DNA of 64,000 bases from Chryseobacterium sp. SC28 (GCF_003932955.1 NZ_QOVY01000011.1:1-64000), one strand, 5' to 3'. Counted from the stretch's first letter, positions 24,018 to 33,564 are shown. Program-made: numbers and translations. Notes: generated by a model from the sequence alone, not told the origin.

Positions 24018-24653
24018 ATGGCCACTATTAAAAGCGGAATCCTCGGAGGATTCCAAGGAAAAGTGGGAACCGTAGTAGGATCCACTTGGAGAGGTAGAGA
24101 CATCATCAGATCTCTACCCAAGAGTTCGGGTAAAAACCCGACTGAATTGCAACAGCTTCAGCGCGTGAAGTTCAAAGCTGTCACCACCTTTCTCAATCCC
24201 CTGCGGACGCCCTTGGGGGTGTACTTCGGGAGCGCGTCGGGCGTTAGGAGCCGGTTCAATCTGGCAACCGCCTATCACCTGACCGATGCGGTGGAAGTGA
24301 CGGATGGCGTGGCCCAGATCCTCTACCCGAGGGTTTTGGTCGCGAAGGGAACGCTCTTTGGGTTCCAGAATTTGACGGTGTCGCACGCCGGCACCGACAT
24401 TACCTTGGAATGGGAAGACAACATCGTGTTGGGCAATGCCAAGGCAGAAGACGTGGTAAACGTGGTCTGCTACAGCGAAGTGTACAACACCTTTTTGGTC
24501 TTCCAGAATGTGGCGATGAGAGAGGCGCTAAGTGCTACGGTCTCCCTGCCGCAGAATTTTACAGGGACCGCCGTAGAGCTCTATGCCTTTATCTACGACC
24601 CGGTTACCAAGACGGCGAGTACCTCTGTTTATCTCGGGAATATAGCATTCTAA
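24018..24653 (+). CDS. DUF6266 family protein
   Basis: A 211-residue protein with the N-terminal signature of the DUF6266 family: ATIKSGILGGFQGKVGTVVG, then WRGRDIIRSLP. No signal peptide or membrane segment is visible; the rest is predicted beta-rich with repeated V/T/L strands. The ATG at 24018 is preferred to a TTG two codons upstream. The function of the family is unknown; small beta-rich proteins of this kind are reminiscent of phage structural or secreted proteins, but that is inference. It has its own promoter and terminator, so it is a self-contained unit within the capsule locus. Confidence 0.75.
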   Translation: MATIKSGILGGFQGKVGTVVGSTWRGRDIIRSLPKSSGKNPTELQQLQRVKFKAVTTFLNPLRTPLGVYFGSASGVRSRFNLATAYHLTDAVEVTDGVAQILYPRVLVAKGTLFGFQNLTVSHAGTDITLEWEDNIVLGNAKAEDVVNVVCYSEVYNTFLVFQNVAMREALSATVSLPQNFTGTAVELYAFIYDPVTKTASTSVYLGNIAF

Positions 24654-24677
24654 GAGATTAGCAGCCGTGCGTTTAAC

Positions 24678-24722
24678 AAAAGCAACCCTCAATGAGCCGG
24701 TCTCGAGGGTTGCTTTTATTTT
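24678..24722 (+). terminator. Terminator of DUF6266 gene
   Basis: AAAAGCAACCCTC (24678-24690) pairs perfectly with GAGGGTTGCTTTT (24705-24717), followed by ATTTTT. A 13-bp stem. Confidence 0.85.
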
Positions 24723-24747
24723 TGATAAAGCAGGATGTGGCGAACTG

Positions 24748-24813
24748 CGAACCTCTTCCAAGACGGCGAATGCCACTGTTTCTGCCCGTTGGGTAGTATT
24801 TTTAGCAGCTTAG
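24748..24813 (+). pseudogene. C-terminal remnant of a second DUF6266 gene
   Basis: The frame ending at the TAG 24811-24813 reads TSSKTANATVSARWVVFLAA. The DNA aligns with the 3' end of the DUF6266 gene (CCAAGACGGCGA, then -CTGTTT-, then after the stop AGCAG-AAATGCGTTTAA versus AGCAGCCGTGCGTTTAA). The match extends past the stop codons, so a second copy once stood here and all but its end was deleted. Confidence 0.55.
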
Positions 24814-24959
24814 CAGAAATGCGTTTAATAGAAAACACTCCAAGAGCCGTTTTTATCTATTAATGAACCGGTAAAATAAGAAAAATAAGCGACAATAAAG
24901 CTTGCGGATGATCCGGACGAATGTCAATAAAAATGGTTATTTTTGACAAAATTTTTGAG

Positions 24960-25319
24960 ATGCCTTTTTACTCGATCATCATACCCACCTACAATTCTGA
25001 AAAGACCTTGGCAGCAGCGCTGGAAAGCGTTCTGCAGCAGAGGTTTTCCGATTTCGAAGTGTTGATTATGGACGGCTTGTCCTCTTCCAATTTTGAAATG
25101 GGAGGGTTAAGTAGTAGTAGCAGCGATGTGTTTTTTAGAAATGAGAAAAGAAGCAATATATTAGAATATTATAAGTTTTATTTACATGCCAAAGAATTTG
25201 ACAGTTATTACATAGATATGAAGGTTTATATTTTACATCTAATCCAAAAGCATAAGCCAAAGGCGCTATACTATTTTTTAATTTTAATGTTAAAAAGAAT
25301 ACAAATCTATGGCAAATAA
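24960..25319 (+). pseudogene. Glycosyltransferase family 2, internally deleted
   Basis: The first 38 codons (PFYSIIIPTYNSEKTLAAAL, FEVLIMDGLSS) are an intact GT2 N-terminus. It then passes through a duplicated Gly-Leu-Ser-rich stretch (GGLSSSSS), not GT2-like, and ends with a helical tail (KALYYFLILMLKRIQIYGK) like a GT2 C-terminus. GT2 proteins are about 280-330 residues; here 119 remain, without the DXD region. The start at 24960 is the GT2 start. It overlaps the WbsX gene by 11 bases. It cannot be a working transferase. Confidence 0.7.
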
Positions 25320-26397
25320 AATCCGCCCGATAGCCATCCACCTTCCCCAGTTTCATCCATTCCCCGAAAATGACGAATGGTGGGGCAAGGGTTTTACAGA
25401 ATGGACGAACGTAACTAAGGCGAAGCCCCTTTTTGAAGGCCATTACCAGCCCCATCTGCCGGCCGACTTGGGTTTCTATGACTTGAGATTGGAAGAAGCG
25501 AGACTGGCACAAGAAGCGTTGGCCAAAGAGTACGGCATCTATGGTTTCTGCTATTACCATTATTGGTTCAATGGCAAAAGGCTTATGCACGAGCCCATAG
25601 ACAGAAAACTGAAAAACCCCAAAGAAGATTTGCCCTTTATGCTATGCTGGGCAAATGAAAACTGGTCCAGAGCTTGGGACGGCAGCGAAAAAGAAATTTT
25701 GATTGCTCAAAATTACAGTGCGGAGGATGACGCAGAACATATTCGATTTTTGCTCTCCAATGTTTTTAATGATAAAAGATATATTAGAATTGACAATAAA
25801 ATTTTCTTTGCTATTTACCGACCAGCTCATTTTCCAGAACTGAAGAAGACGCTGCAGTTATGGCGTAATATTGCCAAAGAAGAGTATAACGAAGAGCTTT
25901 TCTTGGTTTACATGAAAAATGCAAATTTTAATGATAATGCAAATATCAACTTGTTTGACAGCGCAATAGACTTTCAGCCAGACTTTCAGCACCAGCCCAA
26001 TCCTAAAGTTCCAAGTATAAAAGAAAGAGTCGAAAGAAAATTTTTTAAGAAAAGATCTTTCTTTTTTGACAATAAGGTCATTTCTTATAAAGAGTATTAT
26101 GACAAAGCCTTCAAAAATCAAATTTTTGATAGCAAAACTTTTCCCGGAATAACACCAATGTGGGATAATAGCGCACGCAGACAAATAAAAGCGCTGGTAA
26201 TGAATGATTCTACCCCTGAATTATATGGAGATTGGCTTCAGAAAGTAATAGCAGCATATAAAAAAGTGAAATCAGAAAATAAATATATTTTTATTAATGC
26301 TTGGAATGAATGGGCAGAAGGAAACCATATAGAACCGTGCAGAAAATGGGGACGAAGATATTTAGAGGTTACGAAAGAAAAATTTGACCAACAATAA
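25309..26397 (+). CDS. WbsX family protein (GH99-like)
   Basis: A 362-residue protein of the WbsX family (PF14307), which has a glycoside hydrolase family 99-like fold and is found in polysaccharide loci. IRPIAIHLPQFHPFPEND, EWWGKGFTEWTNV, GFCYYHYWFNGK and FINAWNEWAEGNHIEP are diagnostic. The role is unproven: it may trim or transfer a mannose-like residue. Its start overlaps the preceding GT2 remnant and its TAA overlaps the next ATG, so it belongs to the packed cluster. Confidence 0.9.
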   Translation: MANKIRPIAIHLPQFHPFPENDEWWGKGFTEWTNVTKAKPLFEGHYQPHLPADLGFYDLRLEEARLAQEALAKEYGIYGFCYYHYWFNGKRLMHEPIDRKLKNPKEDLPFMLCWANENWSRAWDGSEKEILIAQNYSAEDDAEHIRFLLSNVFNDKRYIRIDNKIFFAIYRPAHFPELKKTLQLWRNIAKEEYNEELFLVYMKNANFNDNANINLFDSAIDFQPDFQHQPNPKVPSIKERVERKFFKKRSFFFDNKVISYKEYYDKAFKNQIFDSKTFPGITPMWDNSARRQIKALVMNDSTPELYGDWLQKVIAAYKKVKSENKYIFINAWNEWAEGNHIEPCRKWGRRYLEVTKEKFDQQ

Positions 26398-27326
26398 TGC
26401 CAGCAGTTTCCGTTATTATCCCGAACTACAATCATGCGGCCTTTCTGCGGCAGCGGATTGATTCTGTTTTGGAGCAGACTTTTCAGGATTTCGAAGTCAT
26501 TATTTTGGACGATTGCTCGAAAGATAACAGCAAAGCAATCATAGAATCATACAGGAGCCACCCAAAGATATCGCACATCGTATATAATCTGGAGAACTCC
26601 GGATCTACTTTCCGCCAATGGAAAAAAGGAATAGAACTGTCGGAGGGCGAGTGGATTTGGATTGCGGAAAGTGATGACTGGGCTGAAACCAGGTTTCTTG
26701 AAGAGCTGTTGCCTTTTGCAAAAGATGAAGTGAGCGTCGTTTATTGTGACAGCATTTCTGCTACCGCAGACGGACAAACACAGGGCATAATCAATTGGGC
26801 AAGGGCTGTAGAAAAAACACATTGGGACACTAATTTTGTAAACTCTGGAAAAAACGAAATTGTAAATTATCTGTTTTGCAGGAATACTATTCCAAATGCC
26901 AGTGCTGTAATTGTTAAAAAAGTAATAATAGAAAATACAATTAGAAATCTTCCATTTGAATTCCGGTATGCAGGCGACTGGTATATCTGGATTAAATGCT
27001 TGGAAGGCGGTAACCTCGCATTTGTTAATAAACCGCTTAATTACTTCCGCCAGCATATCCAAAGTTCACGAACCGCCAAGACGCTGCATGAAGAAAGGAA
27101 AAGATTCAAAGAATACTTTTATATAATCAATGAAATGCGAACAAAATACGCTTTGAAACTAGATAGTTCAAAACATCATTGGATAATTTACGAATGGTTA
27201 CATAAAAACTTTTCAGAGAATAAGATAACGAACTTGTTATTTCCCCCATTGCCCGGTCAATATTATTTTACGTATTATAAGGGAATGTTTATGAGGCGTC
27301 TCACAAGTAGAATATCAAGAAAATGA
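26397..27326 (+). CDS. Glycosyltransferase family 2
   Basis: A 309-residue GT-A fold transferase. It starts PAVSVIIPNYNHA and has FEVIILDDCSKDN (nucleotide Asp) and the acidic metal motif WIAESDDW near residue 88. The C-terminal part has FRYAGDWYIWIK and FRQHIQ, matching GT2 family members with an extended helical domain. It uses an activated sugar to extend the capsule repeat. Its end overlaps the next gene (ATGA). Confidence 0.9.
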   Translation: MPAVSVIIPNYNHAAFLRQRIDSVLEQTFQDFEVIILDDCSKDNSKAIIESYRSHPKISHIVYNLENSGSTFRQWKKGIELSEGEWIWIAESDDWAETRFLEELLPFAKDEVSVVYCDSISATADGQTQGIINWARAVEKTHWDTNFVNSGKNEIVNYLFCRNTIPNASAVIVKKVIIENTIRNLPFEFRYAGDWYIWIKCLEGGNLAFVNKPLNYFRQHIQSSRTAKTLHEERKRFKEYFYIINEMRTKYALKLDSSKHHWIIYEWLHKNFSENKITNLLFPPLPGQYYFTYYKGMFMRRLTSRISRK

Positions 27327-28282
27327 CCATCGCCTTCACCATTGTCAACATTCCTTATTTGCCGGTAGCCAAAGCCCTGGCAGACAGCTTTGTGACGCAC
27401 AATCCGGAGGTTCCGTTGTACATTTGCCTTTTTGATGATCAAGATGACATCCAAGATGCGATGTTTTTGGATTATCATATCTACGACAAAAGCCATCTGA
27501 ACAAAGAAGAATATGATGATATGCGACACCGCTACGACAACTTCTCGATGGCCTGCGCCTTGAAGCCTTTTTTTGCGGAGGCACTTCTAAGGGATTTTGA
27601 TCCGGAACACATCGTGTACTTAGACGCAGATCTGATGTTTTTTGATTCCCTTACAAAATTGGACGAAGTCCTAAATATTCAGCAAAAATCCATTGTGCTG
27701 ACGGGACACCAATATACGGTCATACCATCGGAAAATGAACTTTCCAATAACCAGACACTCAGAAAATATGGCATCTACAACGCCGGTTTCATAGCGCTAA
27801 AAAACAATGCGGTGGGGCAGCAATTCTTAGCTTGGTGGAAGCGGATTTTATTTACCAAATGCATCCGCGACGATGAGAACGGGATCTATTATGATCAGAC
27901 TTGGCTGGATCTGGTGCCGATGTACTTCGGAGATGACTTTTATATGTTAAAAGATTTGGGTTATAATGTGGCTTTCTGGAATTTGGAAGAAAGGCACCTT
28001 TCTGCCAAAGGTGGCAACTATTTCATCAATGAACATTATCCATTAGTCTTTTATCATTTTGCAAGATACAAATATTACAAACCTGAGTTTATCAACGGAT
28101 TTTACATGCGGTTCGAGGGTCAAGATAGCTTATTCGAAATCTTCACTACCTACCGAAAGAACTTGAAACAGAATCTTTTTGAAGAATATCATAAAGAGCC
28201 AATAGCAAAACGCCCAACGTTTATTGATAAATTGAAAATAAGCTTGAAATATCGTCTAGGATTAATCGTAGATAAATTATGA
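27323..28282 (+). CDS. Glycosyltransferase, GT8-like (DXD)
   Basis: A 319-residue GT-A transferase: MTIAFTIVNIPYLPVAKAL start, IVYLDADLMFFD (DXD, about residue 93), YNAGFIAL, YYDQTWLD and FYHFARYKYY. This combination resembles the family of nucleotide-sugar transferases related to GT8. It overlaps both neighbours by 4 bases, so it is translationally coupled. Confidence 0.8.
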   Translation: MTIAFTIVNIPYLPVAKALADSFVTHNPEVPLYICLFDDQDDIQDAMFLDYHIYDKSHLNKEEYDDMRHRYDNFSMACALKPFFAEALLRDFDPEHIVYLDADLMFFDSLTKLDEVLNIQQKSIVLTGHQYTVIPSENELSNNQTLRKYGIYNAGFIALKNNAVGQQFLAWWKRILFTKCIRDDENGIYYDQTWLDLVPMYFGDDFYMLKDLGYNVAFWNLEERHLSAKGGNYFINEHYPLVFYHFARYKYYKPEFINGFYMRFEGQDSLFEIFTTYRKNLKQNLFEEYHKEPIAKRPTFIDKLKISLKYRLGLIVDKL

Positions 28283-29247
28283 GTGTTTCCCTAATCGTCC
28301 CGATTTTTAATGCAGAACATTATCTGCCAACATTTCTCACTTCTGTGCTGAGTCAAAGTTATAAAGATTTTGAGCTGATTCTTGTCAATGACGGCTCGAC
28401 AGATAACAGTGCTGCCATCTGCGACAAGTATGCCGCCGAAGACCCGAGAATACGGGTCTATCACAAAAAAAATGAAGGTGTGTCTGCCACTCGAAATTTC
28501 GGAATCGGTAAGGCTGCCAACGAGTTTATTGCATTTGCGGATGCAGATGATGTTCTTTTGGATCATTACCTTTCGGATTTGATAAGTGCTGCCAATGGCA
28601 AAGTGGATATGGTAGTGTCGGCGGTCGAACAGATTCGAAATAACGATACAGGCAAAACCACTGTACGATCTTATGACGGACTAATAATGAAAAATGATCT
28701 TCAGACTTTAACAGAAAAGTTGCAGATTGCGAATTTTGGATACGTCTATTCTATCTTGTATAGAAAGTCAATAATAGCTAAAAACAATTTAAAATTCGAC
28801 ACAAGACTTGCCCAGAGCGAGGATTTGCTATTTGTTCTAGACTATATTAGACATCTGGATAAAGATATTGCTTGTATCCCTTCCGCAAATTATCTGTACA
28901 TAATCGATGTACCCAATTCGGGCTCCAAAAGGAAAGCATCAAGTGGATCTATCACGTTGCAGCTAAGTTTGCTCTACGAGATGATTGCCAAAAAGTATGG
29001 CATAACTGATTTCACAGCCTTTCCTCTTTTAGGACAACTTTTAGATTATCTGTATTACAAAAAGCTATCGGAACTGGTAAGCACCGAGCAGACAGATACC
29101 GATACGATCCGGAGCCTGAGAAATCTTGATAAAGATATGATCCGATTTTACCAGCGGATCAAGAAAAAGAGTCTAAGAGCCTCGCTGCTGGACTTCTTGT
29201 TGCTAAGGAGCCACTATCAATTATTTCTAAAACTTAGGAATTTTTAA
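28279..29247 (+). CDS. Glycosyltransferase family 2
   Basis: A 322-residue GT2 transferase: VSLIVPIFNAEHYLP, FELILVNDGSTDNS and FIAFADADDVLLDHY (DXD region near residue 92). A typical capsule sugar transferase. Confidence 0.92.
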   Translation: MSVSLIVPIFNAEHYLPTFLTSVLSQSYKDFELILVNDGSTDNSAAICDKYAAEDPRIRVYHKKNEGVSATRNFGIGKAANEFIAFADADDVLLDHYLSDLISAANGKVDMVVSAVEQIRNNDTGKTTVRSYDGLIMKNDLQTLTEKLQIANFGYVYSILYRKSIIAKNNLKFDTRLAQSEDLLFVLDYIRHLDKDIACIPSANYLYIIDVPNSGSKRKASSGSITLQLSLLYEMIAKKYGITDFTAFPLLGQLLDYLYYKKLSELVSTEQTDTDTIRSLRNLDKDMIRFYQRIKKKSLRASLLDFLLLRSHYQLFLKLRNF

Positions 29248-29248
29248 A

Positions 29249-30394
29249 ATGAGCGCCGTGAAAAGAAAGAATTTTTATACCATTTTCCCGCGTACAGAGA
29301 ATTTTCATCTGGTGAAAGATGTTGGGATGGTGCCGTATATTCTTCACAGATTTTACGGTTACCAATCCACCATCGCGACTTATAAGAATACCGATAGCTA
29401 CCCATTTCTGAATACCGAAGTCCAAGGCTTGAAACTCGATTTTATTCCGCAAACATACAGAAGCAGAAATGCAAACGTGGCACTTTATATCCTGAAAAAC
29501 TTTAGAAAAATAGACGCCTTGCAGTTTTACCATTTCGAAATCGATCAGGTGGATATGCTGGGATTATTCATCATTTTGAAAAAGATATTTTTCCAGAAAT
29601 CCTTTACCTGCATCAAATGTGATGGCAGCGACAGGTTTACCAACACCGATCTCAGCACCGTTAAATTCAAGTTTTTTAGAAAATGGGTCATTAGCAAAAT
29701 AAATCTTTTTACGGTAGAAACGAGTTGCGATTTCAACATCATAAAAAGTCTCAAAGATTATCAGAACATCAACCTTCAACTGATGCCAAACGGCTTTTTT
29801 GATGGGGGCAAAACCATAGACATTTCGCCGAAAAAGGAAAAAATCATTTTGACCGTCGGAAGATTGGGGACGGCGCAGAAGAACACCGAATTTCTGCTGG
29901 AAGCTTTCGCAGCATTTGCCAAAACAGATCCCGAGTGGCAACTGTACTTGGTAGGCAGTATAGAGGAGAGTTTTCAACCGCAAATAGAAAAATTTTACAG
30001 TAAAAATCCCGCTTTGAAAGCGCGCGTGGTCTTCACTGGTGCTATCACAGACAGAGAGATCATTGGGGAATATTATCGCAAATCGGCGGTATTTATACTC
30101 ACCTCTCGGGCAGAAGGTTCGCCACTGGTGGTGCCGGAAGCACTCTCGGCGGGCTGTTTCCATCTGCTGTCGGACAGGATCAATTTGAAAGATGATATCA
30201 TCTGCAACGGACGATTTGGGAGAAGTTTTTCAATTCAGGACAAGGCAGATTTGATTGCCGCTTTCCATTCTCTTAATCAGATTGATTTTGAAATTCTTAA
30301 ATTTGAAATTCAGAATTTTGCCTACGATCTTTTTTATTGGCCAAAAGTGGTGGAAATTATAGATACACATTTTAAAAAGAGCATACATAATTAA
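29249..30394 (+). CDS. Glycosyltransferase family 4
   Basis: A 381-residue GT-B fold transferase. The C-terminal half has ILTVGRLGTAQKNTEFLLEA (about residue 199), VVFTGAIT and the retaining GT4 motif EGSPLVVPEALSAG (about 290) with the E-x7-E pattern. The N-terminal half is A+T rich and less conserved. Confidence 0.9.
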   Translation: MSAVKRKNFYTIFPRTENFHLVKDVGMVPYILHRFYGYQSTIATYKNTDSYPFLNTEVQGLKLDFIPQTYRSRNANVALYILKNFRKIDALQFYHFEIDQVDMLGLFIILKKIFFQKSFTCIKCDGSDRFTNTDLSTVKFKFFRKWVISKINLFTVETSCDFNIIKSLKDYQNINLQLMPNGFFDGGKTIDISPKKEKIILTVGRLGTAQKNTEFLLEAFAAFAKTDPEWQLYLVGSIEESFQPQIEKFYSKNPALKARVVFTGAITDREIIGEYYRKSAVFILTSRAEGSPLVVPEALSAGCFHLLSDRINLKDDIICNGRFGRSFSIQDKADLIAAFHSLNQIDFEILKFEIQNFAYDLFYWPKVVEIIDTHFKKSIHN

Positions 30395-31258
30395 ATGAAA
30401 ATTCTCGCCATCATCGTAACCTACAACTCCGAAAAATGGATTGAAAAGAATATCAGCTCCATAATGCAGGACGGATTTGAGGGAGATATTTTGGTAATTG
30501 ACAACGGGTCTAAAGATCAAACGCCGGATATTATAAAAAACAATTTCCCGGATGTCAGAATAATAGAGTCGGGCGAGAATCTGGGATTTGCCAGAGCCAA
30601 TAATGTGGGATTTGAAATCGCCAAACAAGGAGGCTATGATTTTGTTTTTTTGATCAATCACGACGGTTGGCTGTTACCGGATTTTTGGTCTCACGTAATT
30701 CCCGTTTTGACTGATCGGCGCTTCGCGAAATACGGATTGCTTTCGCCGGTTCATTTGGATGCTACCGAAAATGGTCTGGATCATGGCTTCCGGAAATATG
30801 CAGGAGAAGCTTTAGGGAATCATTTTAATACAGTTTTCGACGTTGATCTTATGAATGCCGCTTTTTTATTCATATCCAGAAAATGTCTGGAGGATCTAAA
30901 AGGTTTTGATCCCATTTTTTTCTTTTACGGAGAAGATATAGATCTTTGTGAGCGCGCCAAGCGAAAAGGCTACAAAATAGGTATTATAAGAGGCGCAAAA
31001 GTAGTTCACGACCGCCACCAGAGAAAAATGACAAAAGAAAGATTGCAACTTCACCTATTCGCAAATGCCATCATACAGATAAAATCTGGTAGAAATAACT
31101 TTTTGGAAAACTTCGGAAAGGCGCTTGTTTCAAACAGCTTATTTGCATTTAGAAAGAATCCGGTTTTAGGCTATATACCTTTTTTGTATTTTAAAAACAT
31201 ATTAAAATTGATGATAAATATCCGCCGTATCAAACATTCTTATTATCAATATAAATAG
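30395..31258 (+). CDS. Glycosyltransferase family 2 (rhamnosyltransferase-like)
   Basis: A 287-residue GT2 of the WbbL/rhamnosyltransferase type: ILAIIVTYNSEKWI, ILVIDNGSKDQ, ENLGFARANNVGF, then FFFYGEDIDLCERAKRKGYK, which is the ED motif near residue 177. Members often transfer rhamnose, but the donor is not determined. Confidence 0.9.
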   Translation: MKILAIIVTYNSEKWIEKNISSIMQDGFEGDILVIDNGSKDQTPDIIKNNFPDVRIIESGENLGFARANNVGFEIAKQGGYDFVFLINHDGWLLPDFWSHVIPVLTDRRFAKYGLLSPVHLDATENGLDHGFRKYAGEALGNHFNTVFDVDLMNAAFLFISRKCLEDLKGFDPIFFFYGEDIDLCERAKRKGYKIGIIRGAKVVHDRHQRKMTKERLQLHLFANAIIQIKSGRNNFLENFGKALVSNSLFAFRKNPVLGYIPFLYFKNILKLMINIRRIKHSYYQYK

Positions 31259-31274
31259 TTAATTTTGATCCGGA

Positions 31275-31553
31275 ATGATTAAAAAATTGCGAAGATTGTT
31301 GTGGAGAATAATGGGCGTTTATTACGATCGGTTTTTTCGAAAAATAGATTACGTCTTGCTGAAGGATGACCCGTTTACTCAGAAAGGAACCGGTACCTAC
31401 GACAATGGCGCCAAAGTATGGCGCTGGTCCGACGAAAAACTAATAATCGGAAAATATTGTTCCATTGCCCACAATGTCAATTTTATTATCGACGATGGTT
31501 ACCACGGCTTGTCCGCTATTACTTCCTATCCTTTTATCAATAAGCACCAATGA
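31275..31553 (+). pseudogene. N-terminal fragment of a CatB-type O-acetyltransferase
   Basis: 92 codons. The N-terminus and first hexapeptide coil are recognisable (VWRWSDEKLIIGKYCSIAHNV, then IIDDGYHGLSAITSYPF), as in the xenobiotic acetyltransferase/CatB group, normally about 200 residues. The rest of the left-handed beta-helix and the catalytic loop are missing; the frame ends at the 4-base overlap with the next gene. A deletion probably joined the two genes. It is unlikely to be active. Confidence 0.78.
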
Positions 31554-32683
31554 AGATTTTATATTGCATCGCGTCTTATTCAGCAAAGGGAGGCACCGAA
31601 AAAGTGCTTTCTTCGAAGGCTTCCTATCTGGCCGAAAACGGTCACCAGGTGACTATTTTGATATCGGATCAGCACCAAAAACCATTGGCGTATCCCCTTT
31701 CTGACCAAATAGAACTGATCGACCTCCAAATTACCAAAAAAATGAGGGGGAAAATTAAAGTGATTGGTTTTGTGCAGAATGTGATCTTCCTGAGAAAACT
31801 GTACCGCCGGGAAATTAAAAAAATCGACCCCGATGTCATTATTGTCCTCGAGAGAGGTTATGAAGATTTCATCCTGCCCTACATCCTCAAAGAGATTCCC
31901 AAAATAAGAGAATATCATTTCTCCCGAAAAGCATCGGCGTACTTGGAAAGCCAGTTAGCCCCGTTTGAGAAATATAAGAAGAAAATCATTAGAAAAATCT
32001 ATGAGCATCTCTACAAGAAATATGACCGATTGGTGCTGTTGACGAAGAAAGATCAGCAGAGTTGGGCGGCCTATTCCAACACGGTAGTCATTCCCAATGT
32101 GGTAGAGCCCTCCGTAACACTTGCCAATCAACCCATTTTGACCCGACCTAAAAATATAATTGCAGTCGGAAGTATGGCAGATGACCGCAAAGGCTTCTCT
32201 GCCCTCATCGACATCTGGAGCAGACTGGAAAACAAGTTCCCGGAGTGGTCTCTAAATATTTATGGAGACGGACCCTACAAAACAAATTATGAAAAAAAAA
32301 TTCGGGATTTGAACTTGAACAATGTGCATCTGAAAGGCATCAGCGAACACATTGCGGAGAAATATGCCGAATCGCAACTGTTTGTGATGACGTCTAAGGG
32401 AGAAGGATTGCCCATGGTAATGATAGAAGCATTATCGCAAGGATTGCCCGCGGTTGTTTATGATTGCTATTGCGGCCCAAGCGATATTATCGCAGGAAAT
32501 AAAGGCGGATTTTTGATAGAATTCGGGAACGAAAACCAGTTTGTAGAACAATTGGAATTGCTAATGCGAAACGAGGCTTTGCGAGAGGCCAAAAGCAAAG
32601 AAACCGCGGCAGTGGCCAGCCAATATGCGTTAAAAGAAATGATGCCGCGATGGATCAACCTTTTTAAAGAGCTCGTCCGATGA
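31550..32683 (+). CDS. Glycosyltransferase family 4
   Basis: A 377-residue GT4. The N-terminus has the Gly-rich SAKGGTEKVLSSKASYLAEN, and the C-terminal domain has IIAVGSMADDRKGFSALIDI and GEGLPMVMIEALSQGLP (E-x7-E, about residue 284). It starts within the end of the acetyltransferase fragment. Confidence 0.92.
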   Translation: MKILYCIASYSAKGGTEKVLSSKASYLAENGHQVTILISDQHQKPLAYPLSDQIELIDLQITKKMRGKIKVIGFVQNVIFLRKLYRREIKKIDPDVIIVLERGYEDFILPYILKEIPKIREYHFSRKASAYLESQLAPFEKYKKKIIRKIYEHLYKKYDRLVLLTKKDQQSWAAYSNTVVIPNVVEPSVTLANQPILTRPKNIIAVGSMADDRKGFSALIDIWSRLENKFPEWSLNIYGDGPYKTNYEKKIRDLNLNNVHLKGISEHIAEKYAESQLFVMTSKGEGLPMVMIEALSQGLPAVVYDCYCGPSDIIAGNKGGFLIEFGNENQFVEQLELLMRNEALREAKSKETAAVASQYALKEMMPRWINLFKELVR

Positions 32684-33564
32684 AGGCCAGCATCATTATT
32701 ACAACCTTTCGCCGCCCGGCTTTTTTGGAAAAAGCCATTCTAAGCTGTCTGCATCAACATACCGATTTTAGTTTCGAAGTCATTGTGGTGGATGATAACG
32801 GCAAGCATACCGAATGGCAGCAGCAGACGGAAGCCGCCCTGCCGACAGATGCCAGAATTAAATATTTGGCATTGGAGAAAAATTCGGGCGCCTGCGTGGC
32901 AAGGAACGAAGGCGCCGCCTTTGCCTCGGGAGACTATCTGTTTTTTTTGGACGACGACGATGCGTTTCTGCCCAACAAATTGGACGTGCAGATCCGTTTT
33001 TTGGAAACTCATGCAGACTACGACGGTTGCTTGGCGGCCTTCAAAAGGATAGGGAGCGACGGTAAAGAAATCATAGCAGACAGCAACTATCCCGTAGTCG
33101 GAGATTTTAAAAATTTTGTATTGCGAGGCAACTTTTTTACCCCTATGATTTGCATTAGGAAAACAAGCTTTACGAAAAGTGGCGGTTTTATAGACATTCC
33201 GCGTTTTCAGGACAGATTTTATATGATGCATCTGCTGCGGGCCGGTTTTAGATTCGGTGTTTTGCGAGATCAACTGCATCTGATGTATGAGCATTCTGAG
33301 GACAGAATAACGTCCCGATCGCTGGAGAAGACTCAGATCTCTGTTTCCTTGATAGATCGGTGGATGCGGCAGTTCAGAAATGAATTTTCCTCAGAAGAAT
33401 GGATGCAATTGCAATATAATAGTCTTAGAACTATGGCGGTTACAAAATATAATGCAACATCAAGAAGCGAAAGAATATCTGCATCTGCGAGCTTTCTGCG
33501 TCTTTTTTCAATGAAAAAAAAGGGGTCGGATATTTTTTTGATGTTTAAAAGTTTAATTAAATAA
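32680..33564 (+). CDS. Glycosyltransferase family 2
   Basis: A 294-residue GT2: ASIIITTFRRPAFLEKAI, FEVIVVDDNGKHTEWQQ, YLFFLDDDDAFLPNK (DXD, about residue 88) and a long helical C-terminus. Overlaps the preceding gene by 4 bases. A 129-base gap follows, holding no gene. Confidence 0.92.
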   Translation: MKASIIITTFRRPAFLEKAILSCLHQHTDFSFEVIVVDDNGKHTEWQQQTEAALPTDARIKYLALEKNSGACVARNEGAAFASGDYLFFLDDDDAFLPNKLDVQIRFLETHADYDGCLAAFKRIGSDGKEIIADSNYPVVGDFKNFVLRGNFFTPMICIRKTSFTKSGGFIDIPRFQDRFYMMHLLRAGFRFGVLRDQLHLMYEHSEDRITSRSLEKTQISVSLIDRWMRQFRNEFSSEEWMQLQYNSLRTMAVTKYNATSRSERISASASFLRLFSMKKKGSDIFLMFKSLIK

